Origin: Methanobacteriota archaeon
GTDB taxonomy: Archaea > Thermoplasmatota > Poseidoniia > Poseidoniales > Thalassarchaeaceae
Length of the DNA stretch: 9,291 bases
Reading direction: 5' to 3'
Assembly: GCA_002685895.1 (NCBI GenBank)
Contig: NYYK01000043.1
Location: 5,052 to 14,342, forward strand
Shown here: piece by piece, positions 1-5,253 of the stretch
How positions within the stretch are numbered: the stretch's first letter is position 1
How the letters are laid out: the number at the start of each line of letters is the position of its first letter
The notes under the pieces: model-generated
Told to the model about the DNA's origin: nothing
Databases searched by the model: none
The model's input: only the letters and a program-made list of their open reading frames with translations
Program-made: the position numbers and the translations under genes

Positions 1-1095
1 GCAAAACGCTTGGCGAGCGACCTTGCAAGTACCACTCAGTTGGCCGTTTCGGCTGCATTGACAAAGCGCGGATGGGACGTCACAATTGTAGCCCCTGAGG
101 GTGATGGGGCAGAAGCAATAGCAAAAGCAGGTGGAATCACATTTGTCGGGGTTAAACGATCTAAAAAGGCTGGCTTCGGTTGGCTAACCTTTGGCTCATC
201 GCTCAAACGAACCATACCATCTCTACTCAATGGTGGGGGATTTGATGTTGCCCTAGTTGAATGGCAGGCAGTAGCTGGAACAATTTCTTCTCTGAAGAAT
301 GCTGGAACACCTTGGTTGATTGTTGATAGAAGTCCACCAGTATTCCGCTCACTCGCAGGAAGACTCCAATGGTTTGAATATCAACGCGCGTGGCGGTTGG
401 CTAGTAGTAAGAATGGAGCAAATGGTTCTGTTCTGAAATCGCAAGCACTTGCTGATTGGCATCGTGCTAAACAGAGAATCGTGGAGCCTACGACCTTGAT
501 GGAGGCGGGCGTAGATGTCAGTAAATTTTCTGTGGCTAACTTCTCTGGGCCCATGACAATAATTCATCACGGACAGTTAGATGAAGAGCGTGAAATCGAA
601 CGTATAGTACACATTGGAGAAGTTCTTTCTGCAAGAGGAATGGATTTCAAGATTAAAATCGCAGGCAGTGGTAATCGCCTGACTGCTCTACAAAAAATTG
701 CTTACCTACAAGATTGGTTGGAGGTTGTAGGACCTTTGCCATCAGAAAAAATACCTGAGTTTTTGGCTTCTGGCCATCTCGCTATATTCCCCCTACCTGA
801 TAGTAAGATATGGCGCCTTGCAAGCCCTCTAAAGGTTAGGGAATGGGCTGCGGTGGGTCTGCCAATGATTCTATCAGATATTACGCCGCATCGCTCGGTT
901 GGCGAGAGAACATGGATTCGATTAGTAACACCTCATGCTCCATTCGATGAGTGGGCGGACTGTGTAGAGGATTTACTGAAAGAGAACCTTGTAAGCCTTG
1001 GAAAACAGGCTAGAGTTGATGCTGAATCAGAGTTTGATTGGAATTATACTACTGAAGAATTACACGCCCGATTATTGGAATTAAAAGGTGGTTAA
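1..1095 (+). CDS. Glycosyltransferase, GT4-like (5' end cut by window edge)
   Basis: The product probably transfers a sugar from a nucleotide or lipid donor onto a growing glycan at the cytoplasmic face of the membrane. The reading frame is open from base 1, and the codons before the TTG at position 10 (Ala-Lys-Arg) remain in frame. The protein therefore most likely starts upstream, and the usual first beta strand of the N-terminal Rossmann domain is missing. A GxDVSKF-type linker (GVDVSKF) separates two Rossmann-like halves. It is followed by a C-terminal domain with an IAGSG strand-loop and SPLKVREWAAVGLP, which matches the donor-site region of GT-B family 4 enzymes (lysine and glutamate in the usual places). 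The TAA stop directly abuts the ATG of the flippase gene, so the two are surely cotranscribed. The family call is good; donor and acceptor cannot be read from sequence. Confidence 0.85.
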   Translation, partial: AKRLASDLASTTQLAVSAALTKRGWDVTIVAPEGDGAEAIAKAGGITFVGVKRSKKAGFGWLTFGSSLKRTIPSLLNGGGFDVALVEWQAVAGTISSLKNAGTPWLIVDRSPPVFRSLAGRLQWFEYQRAWRLASSKNGANGSVLKSQALADWHRAKQRIVEPTTLMEAGVDVSKFSVANFSGPMTIIHHGQLDEEREIERIVHIGEVLSARGMDFKIKIAGSGNRLTALQKIAYLQDWLEVVGPLPSEKIPEFLASGHLAIFPLPDSKIWRLASPLKVREWAAVGLPMILSDITPHRSVGERTWIRLVTPHAPFDEWADCVEDLLKENLVSLGKQARVDAESEFDWNYTTEELHARLLELKGG

Positions 1096-2343
1096 ATGGC
1101 TGACAGAAAGGTTGTGCCTCAACGAGATACACTTTGGCTTTCAGGTGCAGACGCTGTCAATCTCTTATTCGGCATCGTCATCCATGTAATTCTCACACGA
1201 ACTCTTCTCAGTGACGAATACGGCACCTTCATATTACTACTAGATTTCTTCCATGTCTGCGTCATTATTGTCGATCTTGGCCTACCCACAATAATTGGTA
1301 GGGATGGTGAGAGATTGGGTTCAAAACTTCATGTTGTACTCAAAAAGGTAAGTGGTATTCAAGCCGTTATTGTAGTACTAAGTTGTGGTATCTTTGCTTA
1401 TCTTGGTGTATTCCTGTTTGGAGGTTGGATTGGGCCTGCCCTAATTCTTTCATTTGCAGCTGGGATGTTGGTGCTAACCTATGCTCATCGGGCTGCACTA
1501 CGTGCTTGTGGTGAAGCGCGGTTGGAGGCTATTGTGAGAATTAGTGACAGAGGAATTGTTGCTCTATTGATGCTGTTCTGGGCACAGGATTTGCTGCAGT
1601 TTGCCATCGCTACTGCTATTGGTCCACTTTTAGCCTGCATTGTTGCAGCCTCAATGTATTGGATGAAAATTGCCCCACAGTTGGAAGACCCTATGGAGCC
1701 GATTCCAGATACTGCGAAAATGGATAGTCGGCAATTAGTTGGAACTGGCCTCCCCTTCCTATTCGCCTCAGCGGCGCTAGTGATTAATGTACGAGTGGAA
1801 AAATTACTTCTTGGAATGTTGGCAACTCCTGAGGATGTTGCTATATTCCAAATTGCTTGGCTTGGGTTTATCGCCGGCTATGGGCCTATTCTGTCACTAA
1901 GGGCAGTTCTGCTCTCATGGTTCGGGGAAGTGAGAGATGACTTAGAGAAAATGAAGCATCGCTACAAATTGGCTTTTCTTTCCTGTGCCATTCTTTGTCC
2001 AATTGGCGCCTTGATAGGTATTGGTGTGGGCCCGTTCGCTTTTGATGCGCTGTTCAGTGATTATGCTGATGTTGTCACAAAACCATTCCATTGGCTTCTG
2101 TTAGCATGGTTATTCCATGCTATTGCTAGTCCTTCATTGGCACTAATTCAAACTAGTGAAAAGCCTTGGAATTATACTCGGATTCTTTGGGGGGGTATCG
2201 TTGTTAGTTTCCTTCTTTGCTTCTATCTGATTTCTACTCAAACTGATCCTGTGGCCGGTGCTGTCAAAGCAGCTGCTATATCCTCAATTTTCGTCTTTGT
2301 AATTGCAACTGGTCTGAAAAATACAGGAGCGAAATCATCCTGA
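1096..2343 (+). CDS. Oligosaccharide/polysaccharide flippase (MOP superfamily, Wzx-like)
   Basis: This is a 415-residue, very hydrophobic protein with about 12 predicted membrane segments, the usual size and layout of MOP-superfamily lipid-linked oligosaccharide flippases. The N-terminus carries the family pattern: a short polar start, a first helix, then LTRTLLSDEYGTF and a second helix ending in DLGLPTIIGRD. Such proteins move lipid-linked glycans from the cytoplasmic to the outer face of the membrane for S-layer, exopolysaccharide or N-glycan assembly. The ATG immediately follows the stop of the upstream glycosyltransferase, and a GGTGG just before it could serve as ribosome binding site. 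Together they form the distal end of a glycan cluster. It ends 8 bases from the converging glutaredoxin gene. A bacterial-type O-antigen transporter and an archaeal AglR-like flippase cannot be told apart from sequence alone. Confidence 0.85.
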   Translation: MADRKVVPQRDTLWLSGADAVNLLFGIVIHVILTRTLLSDEYGTFILLLDFFHVCVIIVDLGLPTIIGRDGERLGSKLHVVLKKVSGIQAVIVVLSCGIFAYLGVFLFGGWIGPALILSFAAGMLVLTYAHRAALRACGEARLEAIVRISDRGIVALLMLFWAQDLLQFAIATAIGPLLACIVAASMYWMKIAPQLEDPMEPIPDTAKMDSRQLVGTGLPFLFASAALVINVRVEKLLLGMLATPEDVAIFQIAWLGFIAGYGPILSLRAVLLSWFGEVRDDLEKMKHRYKLAFLSCAILCPIGALIGIGVGPFAFDALFSDYADVVTKPFHWLLLAWLFHAIASPSLALIQTSEKPWNYTRILWGGIVVSFLLCFYLISTQTDPVAGAVKAAAISSIFVFVIATGLKNTGAKSS

Positions 2344-2351
2344 GTTGAATC

Positions 2352-2675
2352 TTAAGCGCCTTCTTCAATTATTTGTTGAAGTTCGCCTGATTCATACATA
2401 TCAAGAGCGATGTCTGAGCCACCGATTAACTCGCCATCAACGAAGCATTGCGGCATGGTAGGCCAATCGGACCACTCACAAACTGCTGGAATTGCACGAG
2501 GATCTGAAAGTATATTGACTGAAACAAAGGGTTGTTCTAATTGTTGATAGACCATTGCTGCTCGTGCTGAAAAACCGCATTGAGGTTGTTCAGGTGTTCC
2601 TTTCATGAAAAGCACCAAACGGTTCTCTTCCACAACTTTCTGCAATTCTTCCGCTGTCCAATTAAAATCTGTCAT
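2352..2675 (-). CDS. grxD: Monothiol CGFS glutaredoxin (Grx4/GrxD type)
   Basis: The 107-residue protein has the hallmarks of monothiol glutaredoxins: KGT near residue 25, the PQCGFS active site (Cys33-Ser36), WPTMPQ around 71-76 with the cis-proline, and a GELIGGSDI glutathione-binding segment near 81-89. Members bind a glutathione-coordinated [2Fe-2S] cluster as a bridged dimer, or as a heterodimer with BolA, and deliver clusters or signal iron status. The family often has GGCDI where this protein has GGSDI. The ATG at 2675 was chosen because AGAGGA lies just upstream and homology begins here. The frame stays open about 40 codons further, but that stretch is Arg/Ser-rich, overlaps the bolA end and does not resemble the family. 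It lies 2 bases after the bolA stop, so cotranslation is likely. Confidence 0.93.
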   Translation of the reverse strand: MTDFNWTAEELQKVVEENRLVLFMKGTPEQPQCGFSARAAMVYQQLEQPFVSVNILSDPRAIPAVCEWSDWPTMPQCFVDGELIGGSDIALDMYESGELQQIIEEGA

Positions 2676-2677
2676 AT

Positions 2678-3064
2678 CTATTCCTCTTTGATTTCTCGTT
2701 TCACTTGAAGCCCTACAAAACCACGTCGGCGCGCCTCGTGTGGAGAAAAGGGAGTATCGCCCTCTTTCTCTTTTGCCTGTTCGGGAGTCCAACACTTTAG
2801 GTCAAGTGCGTGCACATAATTTGTGGCGATGTGTGGCTTGAAATGAGTGATTATTGGTTTCTGTCGCTGGATAAGGCGCATACCTTCGAAGGAGGGGTCG
2901 ACCACTTTCACGAACCAATGGTCGCCGGTTCCAGTGGTGTCCAACACCTCAACCTCTGCGTCTGGATAGACTTTCTTGACTTCGTCAACCATCCACTCTG
3001 CTGTAGGCATTAATGGGTGGTCGAATCGGCCTGTTTTCAACCCTCGTGTAATTAACTCACTCAT
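2678..3064 (-). CDS. bolA: BolA family protein with C-terminal extension
   Basis: The 128-residue protein contains a BolA fold: an acidic/hydrophobic strand EVEVLDTTGTGDHWFVKVV, then DPSFEGMRLIQRQK, and the conserved VHALDLKCWTPEQ near residues 84-96. His49 (GDHW) and His85 (VHAL) are in positions corresponding to candidate cluster ligands of BolA proteins. BolA proteins partner CGFS glutaredoxins through a shared [2Fe-2S] cluster, and that partner is encoded directly downstream. The start at 3064 overlaps the end of rpe by 8 bases (ATGAGTGA), a typical translational-coupling arrangement. A longer frame from 3121 is possible but would overlap rpe by 65 bases. Residues about 98-128 are an extra charged tail (KEKEGD..HEARRRG..KREIKEE) not found in the minimal 80-100 residue family. 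BolA is mainly known from proteobacteria and eukaryotes, so its presence here is notable if the host is archaeal. Confidence 0.88.
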   Translation of the reverse strand: MSELITRGLKTGRFDHPLMPTAEWMVDEVKKVYPDAEVEVLDTTGTGDHWFVKVVDPSFEGMRLIQRQKPIITHFKPHIATNYVHALDLKCWTPEQAKEKEGDTPFSPHEARRRGFVGLQVKREIKEE

Positions 3065-3743
3065 TATTGCTGAGTCGGGCTTGAATTTCAGTGAGATTTT
3101 CAGCAATCGTTCCTTTGTCATTGATTAATCCTGAACCGATTACCGCGGCTTCAATTCCCCAATCTCTAACTTCTGCGATATTGTGTGCTTTGATACCGCC
3201 ATCAATCATTAATTTGGTTTGACGCCCACCTTCGGATATCTGTGAATCTACTGCATAGCGCAATGAGCGAACATTACCCTCTACCTCAGGCATGAATGAT
3301 TGACCCCCCTTACCTGGGATTACTGACATGGTGAGCACTAAGTCAAGGTCAGGCAAGAGTGGTAGAATGTTGTCAATAGGTGTTGCCGGATTGTAAACCA
3401 AACCTGCTTGGCAACCAGCAGCGTGTAGATTGTCTATGAGAGTAGGAAAATCATCAACCGCTTCAATGTGAGCAATTACAAGGTCAACGCCCGCATCAAC
3501 ATACTGCTTCCAAGTATCGGCTGCGTTAGTAATCATCAAATGGCAATCGAGGAAAATATTGGGTCCTACGCGCTCGCGTATCGATGCAATTACTGCGGGG
3601 CCGAAGGTAATCGTCTTGTTGACCACCCAATTACCATCCATCACGTCAAGGTGTATCCATTCTATGCCCGCTGCAACTGCTTCATCGACCACTTCTCCAA
3701 TCCTACAGAAATCTGCGGTCAGGATGCTCGGACAGATGTACAA
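3057..3743 (-). CDS. rpe: Ribulose-phosphate 3-epimerase
   Basis: This cytosolic TIM-barrel enzyme interconverts D-ribulose 5-phosphate and D-xylulose 5-phosphate in the pentose phosphate pathway. All family signatures are present: PSILTADF (residues 5-12), IHLDVMDGNWVVNKTITFGP with metal ligands His31 and Asp33 and a nearby acid/base set, DCHLMI with His68, MSVIPGKGGQSF (139-150), the second catalytic aspartate in IDGGI (Asp181), and a phosphate-binding VIGSGLI near 201-207. The length, 228, is normal. The start is TTG at 3743: an in-frame TAG lies five codons upstream, homology begins at residue 2, and GGGGGAGAGAG sits just before it as a strong Shine-Dalgarno. It is the first gene of the rpe-bolA-grx operon and is divergent from thioredoxin. 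No link between the epimerase and the Fe-S genes is known; the overlap may simply reflect operon packing. Confidence 0.95.
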   Translation of the reverse strand: MYICPSILTADFCRIGEVVDEAVAAGIEWIHLDVMDGNWVVNKTITFGPAVIASIRERVGPNIFLDCHLMITNAADTWKQYVDAGVDLVIAHIEAVDDFPTLIDNLHAAGCQAGLVYNPATPIDNILPLLPDLDLVLTMSVIPGKGGQSFMPEVEGNVRSLRYAVDSQISEGGRQTKLMIDGGIKAHNIAEVRDWGIEAAVIGSGLINDKGTIAENLTEIQARLSNNE

Positions 3744-3744
3744 C

Positions 3745-3850
3745 TCTCTCTCCCCCTAACCTACCCGAGTGGGGGTGGGTTCTCAATCCTTCACCTTACA
3801 AACGGCAGGTTCAAAGACCCTCTCCAAAAGGAGATGGGTGCGCAGGAGAG
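3745..3850. promoter_or_regulatory. Divergent rpe/trx junction with mirrored ribosome binding sites and two hairpins
   Basis: The 113 bases between the divergent rpe and thioredoxin starts are framed by CTCTCTCTCCCCC (the rpe Shine-Dalgarno seen from the + strand) and GGAGAG at 3845-3850 (thioredoxin Shine-Dalgarno, 6 bases from its ATG). Inside lie two hairpins. The first pairs AACCTACCC (3758-3766) with GGGTGGGTT (3773-3781), with one T-G pair. The second pairs ACCCTCTCC (3817-3825) with GGAGATGGGT (3830-3839), with a single-base bulge and an AAAA loop. No convincing TATA box is visible for either gene. The C-run/G-run style recalls REP/MITE-like elements seen in many genomes, but that is inference. 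Confidence 0.45.
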
Positions 3851-3856
3851 ATAGGC

Positions 3857-4180
3857 ATGGCTGACGGAATTGTAGAGGCATCGGACGCAACATTCGATGC
3901 AGTAACTAGTGATAATGAATGGGTATTGGTGGATTTCTGGGCACCTTGGTGCGGTCCGTGCAAGATGATTGCTCCGATTCTTGAACAAATTGCTGGGGAA
4001 AGGGATAACTTAACCATCGCAAAAGTCAATGTCGATCATAATCCCAACTCACCGGGACGTTATGGTGTACGAGGCATTCCAACACTTGTTTTATTTCACA
4101 ACGGGCAGATGGTTGACCAAGAAACTGGTGCGAAGCCAAAAGCTGGATTTGATGATTGGCTCAACCGCCATATGGGATAA
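3857..4180 (+). CDS. trxA: Thioredoxin
   Basis: This is a 107-residue cytosolic thiol-disulfide oxidoreductase of normal length that reduces protein disulfides at the expense of thioredoxin reductase. It has the canonical VDFWAPWCGPCK with the redox Cys32-Cys35 pair, a buried aspartate at 26, the RYGVRGIPTLVLF strand with the cis-proline (Pro75), and a C-terminal amphipathic helix ending in DDWLNRHM. The ATG at 3857 is preceded by GGAGAG at 3845-3850, a good Shine-Dalgarno at standard spacing. It is divergent from the rpe-bolA-grx operon, placing dithiol and monothiol redox proteins side by side. It is followed by a palindrome-rich intergenic stretch and a T-run that probably terminate its transcript. 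Confidence 0.96.
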   Translation: MADGIVEASDATFDAVTSDNEWVLVDFWAPWCGPCKMIAPILEQIAGERDNLTIAKVNVDHNPNSPGRYGVRGIPTLVLFHNGQMVDQETGAKPKAGFDDWLNRHMG

Positions 4181-4296
4181 CCCCTGCAAATGAAGGTGTT
4201 GTATAGGGTAGCGTTCTGACAGGCCCACTGAATCCCCTTTGTATCGGAAAATAAAATGCAAAGGGGTTTCGGATAACCCCTTGCAACTTATCCGAT
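4175..4296 (+). repeat. Nested palindromes and direct repeat downstream of thioredoxin
   Basis: The sequence GGATAACCCCTGCAA (4175-4189, overlapping the thioredoxin stop) recurs as GGATAACCCCTTGCAA at 4271-4286. CCCCTTTG (4234-4241) pairs with CAAAGGGG (4259-4266). That same right arm can instead pair with ACCCCTTG (4276-4283), and TCGGATAA (4269-4276) pairs perfectly with TTATCCGA (4289-4296). The competing helices could form a terminator or a switch-like RNA, or be a decayed mobile repeat. The structures are visible; function is not known. Confidence 0.5.
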
Positions 4297-4337
4297 TCAA
4301 TTTGTTGATGGTTGCAACTAGTGGTTTCAATAGACCC

Positions 4338-4346
4338 TTTTTGTTT
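4338..4346 (+). terminator. T-run after thioredoxin
   Basis: TTTTTGTTT follows the palindrome-rich segment and precedes the next + gene by about 60 bases. Archaeal RNA polymerase terminates at T-runs, so this is a plausible 3' end for the thioredoxin transcript. No strong hairpin sits immediately before it. Confidence 0.35.
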
Positions 4347-4405
4347 GAGCATTGAGTTTATAACACATAGATACCAATAATTAGAATGAAATTGGCGCCA
4401 ACATC

Positions 4406-4939
4406 ATGCGATGTTTTAGATGGTGTTTGGTTCTAGCACTTTTACTTCTACTGATGACTTCCACAGCACTTGCAGATGGTGATGATGATGATGATGATGA
4501 TGAGCCAAAAATCCTCGGAATAGAAGGCGAAGATTTAGGAGAAATTGCTCTTTACCTAATGGTTGCTACATTGCTTATTGTTGTCTGGAAACCTACCTTC
4601 ATGTGGCTTAGAAAACATGGCCCCGAACGTTTTGAGCAAGAACCTCGGGAATTCAAACGAAAATTGGGAGTTTTCAATCGGCGTTTCATGAAAATCCATA
4701 ATTGGATTGGATTTAGTACTGCTATTGTTGGAACGATTCATGGAATTGTCCTCGAATGGCATTGGACATTATGGGCAGGGATGGCGGCTCTTTGGATTCT
4801 AGTTTTCAGCGGCTCAATGATGCAATGGCGTTGGCCCCCAAAAGAAGTGCGCAAAGGCGCTCGTCTACTCCATTTACAACGAACGTTGTCAGTGGTTGCA
4901 ATCGTTCTCCTTCTGATTGGACACGGAATCGTGGATTGA
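4406..4939 (+). CDS. Secreted/membrane protein with poly-Asp segment and paired histidines; possible b-type cytochrome
   Basis: This 177-residue protein was not recognised as a named family. It starts with a signal peptide or anchor (residues 1-22, ending TALADG), followed by an acidic run of seven aspartates (26-32). Four further hydrophobic helices lie near 46-62, 99-117, 120-138 and 158-175. Histidines sit at both ends of two of these helices: His98 and His112 (14 apart, IHNW...TIHG) and His156 and His173 (LHLQ...GHGI), plus His119. This pattern resembles diheme four-helix cytochromes of the b561/ferric-reductase kind, where such histidines ligate two stacked hemes. The cytochrome role is inference. 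The ATG at 4406 has no Shine-Dalgarno; AT-rich sequence around 4375-4385 could be a TATA box for a leaderless start. No reductase or quinone-linked partner gene is adjacent. Confidence 0.8.
   Translation: MRCFRWCLVLALLLLLMTSTALADGDDDDDDDEPKILGIEGEDLGEIALYLMVATLLIVVWKPTFMWLRKHGPERFEQEPREFKRKLGVFNRRFMKIHNWIGFSTAIVGTIHGIVLEWHWTLWAGMAALWILVFSGSMMQWRWPPKEVRKGARLLHLQRTLSVVAIVLLLIGHGIVD
4481..4501 (+). repeat. (GAT)7 trinucleotide tract
   Basis: Seven perfect GAT codons encode the seven-aspartate run just after the signal peptide of the preceding membrane protein gene. Such tracts are prone to slippage in steps of one codon, so length may vary between strains without breaking the frame. Confidence 0.9.
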
Positions 4940-4956
4940 AATTCAGTGATTACTTA

Positions 4957-5045
4957 TTGAAAGTTGCATGGGCCCCCCTTTCAACACCCGTCTGTTGGAT
5001 GGGTACCGATCCAACCACTGGTGATTACATGGGCCCCCCATCCAA
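4957..5045 (+). repeat. Structured intergenic repeat, copy A (three hairpins)
   Basis: This copy contains three consecutive hairpins. The first pairs TTGAAAG (4957-4963) with CTTTCAA (4978-4984) around GGGCCCCCC. The second pairs GTTGGAT (4994-5000) with ATCCAAC (5009-5015) around the loop GGGTACCG. The third, ATGGGCCCCCCAT (5029-5041), has a CCC loop. TTGGATGGG (4995-5003) can also pair perfectly with CCCATCCAA (5037-5045), giving an alternative long-range helix. Block GGGCCCCCCTTT (4970-4981), then 17 bases, then ATGGGTACCGAT (4999-5010) recur identically spaced in copy B at 9203-9280 on the other strand. Five Ts follow at 5046-5050, so it may also end transcription of the upstream gene. 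Confidence 0.75.
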
Positions 5046-5253
5046 TTTTTACTTGAACTTACAATACATTGTTCACACAGTAGCCTGTGATTCGCCGTCT
5101 TGGTGGAGTCCTCTGGAAGTTTAGACATGTACTTCTCTAAGATTTTCCTCGAAATACCCCTCCTCTTCTCGACAGTAGCCATGTTCTTTGGATCGTAATT
5201 TGACTTTTGGCTTATTCCAGGTAAAAGAAGTGAACCCACGAGGGGTCGCACGC
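5046..5253. other. Non-coding convergent stretch, nothing further recognised
   Basis: Between the membrane-protein gene (ends 4939) and the converging lipoprotein gene (ends 5254) lie 314 bases without a supported gene. The left part is the structured repeat. The remaining 208 bases hold a T-run at 5046-5050. A minus-strand frame from 5182 reads plausible amino acids (MATVEKRRG...) but runs through the hairpin repeat, lacks a ribosome binding site and resembles nothing known. It may be the decayed end of a former gene. Confidence 0.4.

Noticed and set aside
2676..2795. 40-residue N-terminal extension of the glutaredoxin.
   Set aside because: Arg/Ser-rich, unlike the family, overlaps the bolA coding end, and the internal ATG has a good AGAGGA site.
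3065..3121. 19-residue N-terminal extension of BolA.
   Set aside because: It would overlap rpe by 65 bases; the 8-base ATGAGTGA overlap is the usual coupled start.
4943..5182. Minus-strand frame beginning MATVEKRRG, 79 codons.
   Set aside because: It lacks a ribosome binding site, runs through the hairpin repeat whose second copy is non-coding, and matches no known family.
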